Positions 7,471 to 13,203 of a stretch of DNA of 13,319 nt are shown here, piece after piece. The position numbers were made by a program, and so were the translations under genes. The number at the start of each line of letters is the position of its first letter. Within the stretch, counting starts at the first letter, position 1. The notes under the pieces were generated by a model. That model worked only from the letters and a program-made list of their open reading frames with translations, searched no databases and was not told the DNA's origin. The DNA is from Symbiobacteriaceae bacterium (GTDB taxonomy: Bacteria > Bacillota_E > Symbiobacteriia > Symbiobacteriales > Symbiobacteriaceae), in the NCBI GenBank assembly GCA_027356675.1, contig DAHVXO010000211.1:1-13319 (forward strand). Direction: 5' to 3'.

Positions 7471-7500
7471 GTGACCCGCCATAGTAGCATCACATATGAT
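7471..7500 (+). promoter_or_regulatory. Probable promoter of the 65-residue protein gene
   Basis: GTGACC (7471-7476), an 18-base spacer, and TATGAT (7495-7500; 5 of 6 to TATAAT). The -10 sits in a small inverted repeat, CATCA-CATA-TGATG (7488-7501). The predicted start of transcription, near 7507, is at the base of the 7506-7534 hairpin. The promoter also shows that the ATG at 7496 lies inside the -10 and is not the start codon. Confidence 0.5.
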
Positions 7501-7505
7501 GTCCA

Positions 7506-7552
7506 ACGGGTACTCCATCTCTGGAGTACCCCGTGGGAGCGCAGGACTGCGC
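7506..7552 (+). promoter_or_regulatory. Two tandem hairpins in the 5' leader
   Basis: GGGTACTCC (7508-7516) pairs with GGAGTACCC (7523-7531) around a 6-base loop; allowing one bulged C, the stem extends to 11 bp (7506-7534). A second hairpin, GCGCA-GGAC-TGCGC (7539-7552), follows at once. The ribosome binding site (7559-7566) starts 6 bases later. If transcription begins near 7507 the first hairpin is at the extreme 5' end, which commonly protects mRNA; a protein-binding or attenuation role is also possible. Confidence 0.5.
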
Positions 7553-7573
7553 CCGCAGAAAGGGGGTATCCCT

Positions 7574-7771
7574 GTGCCCGAATTCACGACGATTCGCCGC
7601 CTGCTGGAGGACCTGCGGGGTAGCGGCTTCACCGTAAGCCTGACCCTCGATGGCATTCAATTCACCGGTCAAAAGGTCGTTGCATTCGAAAATGGGCTGG
7701 TCTACACCGTAGACGGCGCCGGCGTGGCGCGCGCGACCGTCATCAACCAGATCGACAGCGTGGACTTCTAA
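7574..7771 (+). CDS. 65-residue unknown protein, Sm/SH3-like barrel pattern
   Basis: A 65-residue protein of unknown function. After a short helix-like N-terminus (MPEFTTIRRLLEDLRG), it shows strand-like segments: FTVSLTLDGIQFTG, QKVVAFENGLVYTV and ARATVINQIDSVDF. The order resembles the Sm fold (helix, dG-x-x-x-x-G, then a final I-x-x-I strand), but no family can be assigned with certainty; small spore-coat DUF2642-like proteins have a similar look. It closely parallels the barrel half of the divergent product at 7131-7427. Start is GTG 7574, 7 bases after AAAGGGGG (7559-7566); a longer reading from ATG 7496 would begin inside the promoter and run through the leader hairpins. A GC-rich hairpin follows the stop. 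Confidence 0.75.
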   Translation: MPEFTTIRRLLEDLRGSGFTVSLTLDGIQFTGQKVVAFENGLVYTVDGAGVARATVINQIDSVDF

Positions 7772-7779
7772 TGCCCCAC

Positions 7780-7798
7780 ACGGGGGACTCCCCCCCGT
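7780..7798 (+). terminator. GC-rich hairpin after the 65-residue gene
   Basis: ACGGGGG (7780-7786) pairs with CCCCCGT (7792-7798), starting 9 bases past the stop. There is no T run after it, so it may be a pause or mRNA 3' end rather than a standard intrinsic terminator. Confidence 0.4.
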
Positions 7799-7820
7799 TA
7801 CACAGCGCGCAAACAACCGC

Positions 7821-7850
7821 TTGAGCCTGCAGGGCGCCGCGTGCTATAAT
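7821..7850 (+). promoter_or_regulatory. Promoter of yebC
   Basis: TTGAGC (7821-7826), an 18-base spacer, and a perfect TATAAT (7845-7850) with an extended TGC just before it. Transcription would start about 7857, leaving a leader of some 28 bases with AGGAGG in it. Confidence 0.85.
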
Positions 7851-7884
7851 GCGTGGCGCAGGACCTGGCAGGAGGCGATTGACC

Positions 7885-8613
7885 GTGGGCCGCAAATGGG
7901 AAAACATCAAGCGCTCAAAGGGCAAACTCGATCAAGTGCGCGGCGCCACTTTTTCCCGGATTGCCAAGGATATTCTGAAGGCAGCGAAGGAAGGCGGACC
8001 TGACCCTGAGGCCAACATTCGCCTGAAGACTGCCATCCTGAATGCACGCGTAGCGAACATGCCAAACGACATCATTCATCGGGCGATTCTAAAGGGGAGC
8101 GGGCAGCTGGAAGGCGCCCGCTATGAAGAGTTTTCATACGAAGGCTACGGCCCAGGCGGCGTGGCCGTCATGATGAACATCATGACCGACAACCGCAACC
8201 GCACGGCGGCCGATGTCCGGCACATCTTCACGAAAAACGGCGGGAGCCTGGGCGAGACCGGCTGCGTCGGCTGGATGTTCGCCAAGAAGGGCCAGGTTGC
8301 AGTGGACCGGTCGCAAACCCGCGTGACCGAGGACGATCTGCTGGCGATCGTGCTGGATGCCGGCGGCGAGGACCTGAACACAACCGAGTCGCACTTCGAG
8401 ATCACCACGGCCCCCGATGACCTGGACGCTGTGCTCCGGGCGCTGGAGCAAGCCAGGATTCCGGTGGAGCGCGGCGAGACCGCCATGATTGCGAACACGA
8501 GCGTCGCCATCAAAGGCGAGCAGGCAGAAAAGCTAGTCAAACTGCTCGACCTGCTCGAGGAGCACGACGACATCCAGAACGTCTACTCCAACGCTGAGAT
8601 CGACGACGAGTAA
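7885..8613 (+). CDS. yebC: YebC/PmpR family protein
   Basis: A 242-residue cytoplasmic protein of the YebC/PmpR/TACO1 family. Members were described as transcriptional regulators, and several are now linked to translation, including synthesis of proline-rich stretches. The N-terminus MGRKWENIKRSKGKLD is the YeeN-like variant rather than the commoner MAGHSKW. Family segments visible are ANMPNDIIHRAILKGSG, YEGYGPGGVAVM, NRNRTAADVRHIF and SLGETGCVGWMF. The C-terminal third carries the usual acidic helices. The length is normal. Start is GTG 7885, 9 bases after a perfect AGGAGG (7870-7875); an upstream ATG at 7849 overlaps the -10 box and is excluded. It is a stand-alone transcription unit with its own promoter and terminator; no ruvC follows, unlike many relatives. 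Its exact role here cannot be told from sequence. Confidence 0.95.
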   Translation: MGRKWENIKRSKGKLDQVRGATFSRIAKDILKAAKEGGPDPEANIRLKTAILNARVANMPNDIIHRAILKGSGQLEGARYEEFSYEGYGPGGVAVMMNIMTDNRNRTAADVRHIFTKNGGSLGETGCVGWMFAKKGQVAVDRSQTRVTEDDLLAIVLDAGGEDLNTTESHFEITTAPDDLDAVLRALEQARIPVERGETAMIANTSVAIKGEQAEKLVKLLDLLEEHDDIQNVYSNAEIDDE

Positions 8614-8643
8614 GTAGGCCAGAATCCGCATAACGCAAGGATC

Positions 8644-8684
8644 AAGCCGGCCGGCGTTCTCGGAAGGGAACACGGCCGGCTTTT
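8644..8684 (+). terminator. Rho-independent terminator of yebC
   Basis: AAGCCGGCCG (8644-8653) pairs with CGGCCGGCTT (8673-8682), with an inner GTTC/GAAC pair (8656-8659 with 8668-8671), followed by a TTTT run (8681-8684). It lies 30 bases after the yebC stop. Confidence 0.85.
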
Positions 8685-8689
8685 GTGGG

Positions 8690-8908
8690 TATACGTACGG
8701 CTACAGCCCGTATCTGCAGTCATCTGCCTATCGGTGGGATTTCGCCAAGTTTTACTTCCCCGGCGAGGGGCGGGCCGGTCGGGACCAGAGCCTGGCCCTG
8801 GGGGCGTGGTGGCTCGTGCACGTGGATCCTTACCCGGTCCCGTGGCTTTTCGGCCTGGGGCTTGCTCTCACGGGTGCGGGCGTGGCCGCGCAAAGGCGGA
8901 GCCCCTGA
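8690..8908 (+). pseudogene. Start-less open frame, likely remnant of a small membrane protein gene
   Basis: The frame ending at TGA 8906-8908 is open back to TAG 8615-8617 but has no ATG, GTG or TTG in it. From about 8690 it reads like a protein: YTYGYSPYLQSSAYRWD, then FAKFYFPGEGRAGRD, LALGAWWLVHVDPYPVPW, and a hydrophobic stretch LFGLGLALTGAGVAA before QRRSP. Codon third positions are mostly G or C, as in the real genes nearby. Its 5' end abuts the yebC terminator. I read it as a 5'-truncated gene remnant encoding the end of a membrane protein; a frameshifted gene or chance frame is possible. The family is not recognised. The overlapping frame with a GTG at 8685 gives an Arg/Pro/Ser-rich product typical of a shadow. 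Confidence 0.45.
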
Positions 8909-8922
8909 GGGGAGCCCCGCCT
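8894..8922 (-). terminator. Terminator of the trans-sulfuration enzyme gene
   Basis: AGGCGG (8894-8899) pairs with CCGCCT (8917-8922), with an inner CCCC-TGA-GGGG hairpin (8902-8912). Read on the minus strand, the stem is followed by TTTG. It begins 17 bases after the stop of the PLP enzyme. Confidence 0.6.
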
Positions 8923-8938
8923 CGCAAAGACTGCCATA

Positions 8939-10135
8939 CTAGAGGCTGCGCAGCGCCTGGTCGAGATCGTCCAGCAGGTCCACCGGGTCTTCCAGCCCGA
9001 CGTGCAGCCGCACGACCCCGGGGTCCTGCCAACTCTCCATGGGCTTCGCCCCCTGCTGCCCGATGGTCGAGATCACGAGCAGCGATTCGTGCCCACCCCA
9101 GCTAACGCCGATGCCAAAATACCGCACGGCGTTGGCAAACCGTTTGAGCACGGCGATATCACGGGTATCGATTTCGAAAGAGAGCAGGCTGCTGGCGCCC
9201 TTCATCTGCCGTTTGATGAGCTCCTGCTGCGGGTGCGTGGGCAGCCCGGGGTAGTGGACCGCCCGGACCTTGCTGTGTCCCGCCAGGAACTCTGCCACCT
9301 GGGTTGCACTACGCTGGTGCTGGCGCATGCGGATGGGCATGGTCCGCAGGCCGCGGGCGATCAGCCAGGCCTCGAACGGCCCGATGATCCCGCCCAGGAG
9401 CGAGTGCTCGGTGTTCAGGCGGCCGACCATCTCACGGCTGCCAACCACGGCGCCGGCGACCACATCGGAGTGGCCGTTCAGGTACTTCGTGGCGGAGTAG
9501 ACCGAAAGGTCGATGCCGAGGTCCAAGGGCCGCTGGAGCAGCATCGTGCAGTAGGAGTTGTCGATTGCCGTGCGAATGCCCCGGGGGCGGGCGAGGTCTG
9601 CGATGGCCTTGAGGTCCTGGAGCTTGAAGACATGCGACGATGGCGACTCCAGATAGATCAGGCGGGTGTTGGGACGGAGTGCGGCCTCGAACTGGGCCAC
9701 CGCGGTCCCCTCGACGAAGGTGGTGTCGATCCCGAAGCGGGGCAGGTAGTTGGTCATGAAGTTCTTCGCCGGGCCGTAGACCGTATTGATCGTGATAATG
9801 TGATCGCCGGCCTTCAGCCCCGAGAGGATCGCCGAAGAGATGGCCGCCATGCCCGATCCGAAGAGCCGGCAGGCCTCGGCACCTTCAAGGGCGGCGATCT
9901 TCTCTTCCGCCACCCGCACGGTGGGGTTGTTGCCGCGGGTATAGATCGCATGGGTGTCAGGGTTGGCGAATGCCTCCTCCAACGCCTCGTAGGTCTCGAA
10001 AACGAAGGTGCTGGTCTGGATGATCGGCGGCGCCGCGGCGCCCAGAAAGAGGAAGGGATCGTCGCCGGCGTGGGCGGCCAGGGTGTCGATGCGGTCGCTG
10101 TGCGGACGGCGCTTGCCGGAATTGAACTGCGACAA
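8939..10135 (-). CDS. PLP-dependent trans-sulfuration enzyme (Cys/Met metabolism family)
   Basis: A 398-residue cytoplasmic enzyme of the cystathionine gamma-synthase / cystathionine lyase / methionine gamma-lyase family. The PLP lysine is Lys217 in SATKYLNGHSDVVAG, Asp192 (IDNSYC) contacts the pyridine nitrogen, Tyr65 and Arg67 (YTRGNNP) bind phosphate from the neighbouring subunit, GSGMAA (93-98) holds the cofactor phosphate, and Tyr120 (VYGPAKN) stacks on the ring. The length is typical. Sequence alone does not separate synthase from lyase activities. The start is TTG 10135, 7 bases from AGAGG (10143-10147, minus strand). No SAM riboswitch, T-box or other Met/Cys leader is visible in the 115 bases to the divergent gene. 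Monocistronic, closed by the 8894-8922 terminator. Confidence 0.92.
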   Translation of the reverse strand: MSQFNSGKRRPHSDRIDTLAAHAGDDPFLFLGAAAPPIIQTSTFVFETYEALEEAFANPDTHAIYTRGNNPTVRVAEEKIAALEGAEACRLFGSGMAAISSAILSGLKAGDHIITINTVYGPAKNFMTNYLPRFGIDTTFVEGTAVAQFEAALRPNTRLIYLESPSSHVFKLQDLKAIADLARPRGIRTAIDNSYCTMLLQRPLDLGIDLSVYSATKYLNGHSDVVAGAVVGSREMVGRLNTEHSLLGGIIGPFEAWLIARGLRTMPIRMRQHQRSATQVAEFLAGHSKVRAVHYPGLPTHPQQELIKRQMKGASSLLSFEIDTRDIAVLKRFANAVRYFGIGVSWGGHESLLVISTIGQQGAKPMESWQDPGVVRLHVGLEDPVDLLDDLDQALRSL

Positions 10136-10250
10136 ATGATCGCCTCTTCTCCAACGTTTATGGGCGTGTCTCTGGACTTTGACGCGCCCTGTCGCGATCC
10201 CTCCCTGGGCATGCTATGGAATGACCACAGCCTGAAGTGAGGTGTGCGCG

Positions 10251-10436
10251 GTGCCGATGAACCTGCCGCCCGAAGTGGCCAAGCGTTTCGCCGAGTGGGA
10301 TGACCGACAGCGTTACAACCCGACGGAGACCGAGAAGGTCGAGGGCAATCTACGGATGACCAAGGTCCGGCGGACCATCCCGATTACGTCTCACTACTTC
10401 TCGAATAGCGGTGAGCGGGAGCAGCCGACCAGGTAA
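10251..10436 (+). CDS. 61-residue unknown protein
   Basis: A small soluble protein of 61 residues rich in charged and polar residues (LPPEVAKRFAEWDDRQRYNP, then KVRRTIPITSHYFSN). No membrane segment, signal peptide or known motif is visible, and I do not recognise a family. Start GTG 10251 is set by GAGGTG (10239-10244) 8 bases away; an in-frame GTG at 10242 overlaps that site and ATG 10257 is slightly far. It is divergent from the trans-sulfuration gene (115 bases) and is followed by a very strong hairpin. The intergenic bases 10136-10238 show no convincing promoter: a TTGACG at 10179 has no -10 at proper distance. The good ribosome binding site supports a real gene. Confidence 0.6.
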   Translation: MPMNLPPEVAKRFAEWDDRQRYNPTETEKVEGNLRMTKVRRTIPITSHYFSNSGEREQPTR

Positions 10437-10446
10437 GGGGGCCGCA

Positions 10447-10479
10447 CAGGCGCCGGCGGGTCACCACCGCCGGCGCCTG
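10447..10479 (+). terminator. Strong 13-bp hairpin after the 61-residue gene
   Basis: CAGGCGCCGGCGG (10447-10459) pairs perfectly with CCGCCGGCGCCTG (10467-10479) around a 7-base loop, 10 bases past the stop codon. No T run follows, so it may be a pause site or transcript end; it also lies 19 bases ahead of the next ribosome binding site. Confidence 0.5.
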
Positions 10480-10510
10480 GCGCGCATACCCTGGTACCGA
10501 GGTGATCGGC

Positions 10511-11359
10511 GTGGCCCTGGTCGAGCCCTACCCAGATTTGCTGCGGGCCCTGAACGGACCGGGCCCGGTCTGGCCCAGGCTCTCGCCCACGACCGTCGGT
10601 TTCCTGGCGGGACTGGAGGCCACGTACGGTCCGGAGACCTTTGGCCCCGCGGGCGTGCCCGGGGCACTGGACCGCCTGGCCTCGCCCCTGCTGCGGGCGA
10701 TCGCCCCGGCCGCCGGGTACGGTCTGGCGGAGAGCGCCCGCGCCTTGCTCCACACCGTGACCCCCCTGCTGCCAGGCCGCCCCGCCGACCTGTACCTGGG
10801 GACCCTGCTCTTCATCGCCCCGGCAGGGACGGTGAACGTGGGCGGGCAGCCGGCCATCGCAGTGGGTCTGGAGCGGTTTCACTCGGCTCCGCCGCAGGGC
10901 GGGGAGAAGATCTGGTACCACCCCAGTGAGATTGCGGAGATGATCCCGCACGAGGCCGCCCACGCTGCCCGCATGCAAGTCCTGGGGCTCCCGCCCACGC
11001 CCCGGTTGCTCTCGCTCCTGGACATGGTGATGCTGGAGGGCACGGCGCTTACGTTCACCGACCTGCTGCTGGGACGGGAGACCCTGGCCACCTTCATGCC
11101 GGCGGACCGCCTCGCCTGGCACCGGGCGCACGACGACGCCGTGCGGACGCACGTCGCCGCCGAGTTCGCGAACGTGGGTATGGAGCCTTTCCGCCGGTAC
11201 TTCGCCGCCGCCTCGCCAGTGAGCGGATACTATGTGGGCTACAGCCTCTGCCGGCAGTATCTGGACCGGTACGGCCCCGCCGCGGTGCGAGAGCTGGTCG
11301 CCCTGCCCTCCCGGGAGATCCTGCGGCGGCTGTACCAAGCTCCCGCAGGCCTGGCCTGA
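10511..11359 (+). CDS. Putative zinc metalloprotease with HEAAH motif (DUF2268-like)
   Basis: A 282-residue protein with a central HExxH motif, IPHEAAHAAR (His147, Glu148, His151), the zinc-binding and catalytic signature of gluzincins. A candidate third ligand is Glu176 in MLEGTALTF, 25 residues on, followed by a C-terminal VSGYYVGYSLCRQYL segment. This HExxH, EG-x-A, Y-x-x-GY order resembles the predicted Zn-protease family DUF2268 (YjaZ-like). No signal peptide or clear membrane helix is seen, so a cytoplasmic location is likely. Start GTG 10511 is favoured because GAGGTGATC (10499-10507), an excellent ribosome binding site, precedes it with 8-base spacing; GTG 10502 sits within that site. 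It follows the 61-residue gene by 74 bases and is convergent with the GNAT gene. Substrate unknown. Confidence 0.7.
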   Translation: MALVEPYPDLLRALNGPGPVWPRLSPTTVGFLAGLEATYGPETFGPAGVPGALDRLASPLLRAIAPAAGYGLAESARALLHTVTPLLPGRPADLYLGTLLFIAPAGTVNVGGQPAIAVGLERFHSAPPQGGEKIWYHPSEIAEMIPHEAAHAARMQVLGLPPTPRLLSLLDMVMLEGTALTFTDLLLGRETLATFMPADRLAWHRAHDDAVRTHVAAEFANVGMEPFRRYFAAASPVSGYYVGYSLCRQYLDRYGPAAVRELVALPSREILRRLYQAPAGLA

Positions 11360-11374
11360 CCGGCCGAGGGAGCT
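11338..11374. terminator. Hairpin between convergent genes
   Basis: AGCTCCC (11338-11344) pairs with GGGAGCT (11368-11374), with a nested GGCC/GGCC pair (11348-11351 with 11362-11365). It spans the stop of the metalloprotease gene and the short gap to the convergent GNAT stop, so it may serve both strands. No T run is present. Confidence 0.4.
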
Positions 11375-11380
11375 GCTGAC

Positions 11381-11860
11381 CTAGACCGGCTTCCCCAGCA
11401 CCACCCGCTCGGCCTGAAACCCATCGCCCAGGAACATGCGCATGCTCGCCTGGTTGGAGAGCGCAACCTGGGCCACCAACCCGCCCCACCCGTTAGACCG
11501 GGCATACTGAGCCGCAGACTGCAGCAGCATTCGCCCCACCCCCTGACCCCGCAAGCGCGGGTCCGTGCAGATATCCAGGACGATCACTTCCCCTGCCCCT
11601 GTGAATGGGTTGGCCTGCGGCATCAGCAAGGCGTAGGCGGCGGGACCGTCCGCCGGAGCCGGCTCCGGCCAGTCCACCACCAGCACCGTGCCCCCGGGCG
11701 TCGTCAAGGCCATCTGATACATGCGTTGGACCATGGTTGCCACCCCCGCTGGGTTGGCATTCGGCCCATCCCGTGGCGCCAATTGCGCCCACGCGGTCTC
11801 CATCGCACGCTGCAAAATCCCTGGGAACTCCTCCGGCCGAGCCGGCCGAACCGATAGCAT
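11381..11860 (-). CDS. GNAT-family N-acetyltransferase
   Basis: A 159-residue cytoplasmic protein with the GNAT fold, transferring acetyl from acetyl-CoA to an amine. The acetyl-CoA pyrophosphate loop RGQGVG lies in VLDICTDPRLRGQGVGRMLL (about residues 94-113), followed by helix 3 and the later NQASMRMFLGDGF segment (motif B, with Asn and Phe). The N-terminal PARPEEFPGILQRA is a typical substrate-side start. The acceptor cannot be predicted. The start chosen is the ATG at 11860, 8 bases from GGAGG (11869-11873, minus strand); the ATG at 11866 is only 2 bases from it and an upstream codon at 11896 precedes it. It is divergent from the 111-residue gene and convergent with the metalloprotease. 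Confidence 0.88.
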   Translation of the reverse strand: MLSVRPARPEEFPGILQRAMETAWAQLAPRDGPNANPAGVATMVQRMYQMALTTPGGTVLVVDWPEPAPADGPAAYALLMPQANPFTGAGEVIVLDICTDPRLRGQGVGRMLLQSAAQYARSNGWGGLVAQVALSNQASMRMFLGDGFQAERVVLGKPV

Positions 11861-11905
11861 GGTCATCCCCTCCACCACTACCCTATGCTGAAGCATCCCA
11901 AAGAC

Positions 11906-11935
11906 TTGAGTATGGAAGTGCTACACGCTTATACT
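11906..11935 (+). promoter_or_regulatory. Promoter of the 111-residue protein gene
   Basis: TTGAGT (11906-11911), an 18-base spacer, and TATACT (11930-11935; 5 of 6). It mirrors the yebC promoter (TTGAGC, 18, TATAAT). Transcription would start about 11942, right at the ribosome binding site (11943-11951), giving a leader of only about 17 bases. Confidence 0.75.
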
Positions 11936-11958
11936 GAGACTTGGAAGGGGGACTTTTC

Positions 11959-12294
11959 GTGGGAACGACCCGCTGGCAGACTGCGACCACCGAGCGCGGC
12001 AAGCCGCGCATCTATATCCAGCAGTTCCTGGACCTGAGGCTGCCGGAGGCGGAATATAAGCAGATCACCAAAGAACTCGGGCTCAGCCGCCCGTTCGAGG
12101 AGGACGCGGCGACCCAGGTCATGGAGGCCTACCTCGAAGAGGTAGCCGACGGCTCCCAGTGCGACACCGTCCATCTGCAGCACACCGAAGGGATTGTCGC
12201 GCTCATGACGGTCATCTCCTATCCGTATCGCCAGGAGACGTTCGACCGGCTCATGGCCGAGCACATGACCAAGAAGGCCCTCGGTACCAGCTGA
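11959..12294 (+). CDS. 111-residue unknown soluble protein
   Basis: A 111-residue, mostly helical, charged protein I do not recognise. Visible segments are a short basic start (TTRWQTATTERGKPRIYIQQF), an acidic helix region with LPEAEYKQITKELGLS and VMEAYLEEVADG, then VHLQHTEGIVALMTVISYPYRQETF and a C-terminal helix. It has one Cys and no membrane helix or signal peptide. Start GTG 11959 follows GGAAGGGGG (11943-11951) by 7 bases. An in-frame TTG at 11941 coincides with the expected transcription start and precedes the ribosome binding site, so it is rejected. It has its own promoter and a hairpin terminator, so it is a stand-alone gene, probably well expressed. Function unknown. Confidence 0.75.
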   Translation: MGTTRWQTATTERGKPRIYIQQFLDLRLPEAEYKQITKELGLSRPFEEDAATQVMEAYLEEVADGSQCDTVHLQHTEGIVALMTVISYPYRQETFDRLMAEHMTKKALGTS

Positions 12295-12320
12295 GCCACA
12301 AGGGAGGCATCCGTACACCG

Positions 12321-12345
12321 CAGGCGCCCGGTCCCAGGGCGCCTG
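12321..12345 (+). terminator. Hairpin after the 111-residue gene
   Basis: CAGGCGCCC (12321-12329) pairs with GGGCGCCTG (12337-12345) around a 7-base loop, 26 bases after the stop. Only two T follow, so it is a likely but non-classical terminator. Confidence 0.55.
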
Positions 12346-12435
12346 TTCACGCGCCGGTAGGCTAAAAGAATCGTGTGCGAATGGCCCCTGCTACCAAGGA
12401 GTTGACCCCACAAGCAGCGAATGATTCACATATGT

Positions 12436-12450
12436 GGTGGTCTGACCACC
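12436..12450 (+). promoter_or_regulatory. Probable FadR-type operator upstream of the regulator gene
   Basis: GGTGGTC-T-GACCACC is a perfect 7-1-7 inverted repeat. Its core TGGTCTGACCA has the form of the TGGTN3ACCA operators bound by FadR-subfamily GntR regulators such as PdhR, LldR and FadR. It lies 12 bases upstream of the GGAGG ribosome binding site (12463-12467) of the FadR-type gene, next to another palindrome, CACATATGTG (12427-12436). A TTGACC at 12402-12407 could be the -35, but no good -10 is found 16-18 bases from it. Autoregulation of this gene and the following GlcD gene is the natural reading. Confidence 0.75.
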
Positions 12451-12472
12451 AGGCCACCAGCGGGAGGAAGGG

Positions 12473-13177
12473 ATGACCACGCCAAATTTCCGTCCAATTC
12501 AAACCGAGCGGATTTACCAGAAGATCGTCGAACAGATCCGGGCGATGTTGACCGACGGTCAGATTGGGCCGGGCGACCGCCTGCCGTCGGAGCGGGAGAT
12601 CGCCGAACAGATGGGCGTCAGCCGTGCCGCCGTGCGAGAAGCCTTCTCGGCGTTGGAGATGACCGGCCTCATCGAGGTGCGGCCCGGCGAGGGTTCGTTC
12701 GTCAAGAGCGGCGACATTCTCACCCCCTTCGCCCTGCTGCAGGCGATGGCGGTGGATGAGGCACTGGCCGCCGAAATGTTCGAGATTCGCCGGTCGCTGG
12801 AAGGCGAGGCGGCGTGGCTCGCCGCGCAGCGGCGCACGGAGGAGGACCTGCGCAGCATCCGCTACTGGTTGGAGCAGATGGGTCAGGACCTCTCCCACTA
12901 CTCCCACGGCGAAGTGGCCGACTGGGAGTTCCACCTGGCCGTCGCCGCCGCCTCACACAACGGTCTCCTGCTGCGGGTGATGCACCAGCTATCCGAAGCC
13001 ATGCGCCGCACGGTCAGCACGGCCCGCCGCCGCCTCTGGTCGATCCCTGGCATGCCACAACAGCTGCTGCAGGAGCACGTGGCCGTCTACGCGGCCATCG
13101 AGGCGCAGGACCGGTCGGAGGCACGCAAGCGCATGGCCGCCCACGTCGGGGCGGCCCAGGCGAACTCCGGACTCTAA
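12473..13177 (+). CDS. FadR-subfamily GntR transcriptional regulator
   Basis: A 234-residue DNA-binding regulator. Residues about 12-78 are the winged helix, with PSEREIAEQMGVSRAAVREAF as the helix-turn-helix and GLIEVRPGEGSFV as the wing. Residues about 95-225 are an FCD effector domain of six or so helices. Candidate metal ligands are Asp150, His154, His202 and His224, in the D-x3-H, H, H pattern of metal-binding FCD proteins. Such regulators often sense small carboxylates such as lactate, glycolate or pyruvate. Start ATG 12473 follows GGAGG (12463-12467). A perfect operator-like palindrome lies just upstream, suggesting self-repression. The GlcD-type gene begins 26 bases after the stop, so the regulator probably controls that operon. 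The effector is inferred from neighbourhood, not shown. Confidence 0.93.
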   Translation: MTTPNFRPIQTERIYQKIVEQIRAMLTDGQIGPGDRLPSEREIAEQMGVSRAAVREAFSALEMTGLIEVRPGEGSFVKSGDILTPFALLQAMAVDEALAAEMFEIRRSLEGEAAWLAAQRRTEEDLRSIRYWLEQMGQDLSHYSHGEVADWEFHLAVAAASHNGLLLRVMHQLSEAMRRTVSTARRRLWSIPGMPQQLLQEHVAVYAAIEAQDRSEARKRMAAHVGAAQANSGL

Positions 13178-13203
13178 CCAGGACTCGAAAGGACGCGCTG
13201 CCG

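Noticed and set aside
7496..7573. N-terminal extension of the 65-residue protein from ATG 7496
   Set aside because: This ATG lies inside the predicted -10 box and the stretch encodes the leader hairpins; GTG 7574 has a good ribosome binding site at 7559-7566.
8685..8942. 85-codon frame starting at GTG 8685
   Set aside because: It starts right after the yebC terminator stem without a ribosome binding site, and its Arg/Pro/Ser-rich product looks like an out-of-frame reading of the 8690-8908 remnant.
9002..10240. A 412-codon plus-strand open frame
   Set aside because: It is antisense to the trans-sulfuration enzyme, whose active-site motifs are all intact on the minus strand; the plus-strand product is low-complexity.
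10136..10250. Possible SAM riboswitch or T-box upstream of the trans-sulfuration enzyme
   Set aside because: The 115 bases are too short for the full element, and no antiterminator/terminator pair or T-box signature is visible.
12381..12476. 31-codon open frame ending in an ATGA overlap with the FadR-type gene, a possible leader peptide
   Set aside because: It has no ribosome binding site and runs through the operator palindrome, which better explains the bases. The overlap is probably chance.
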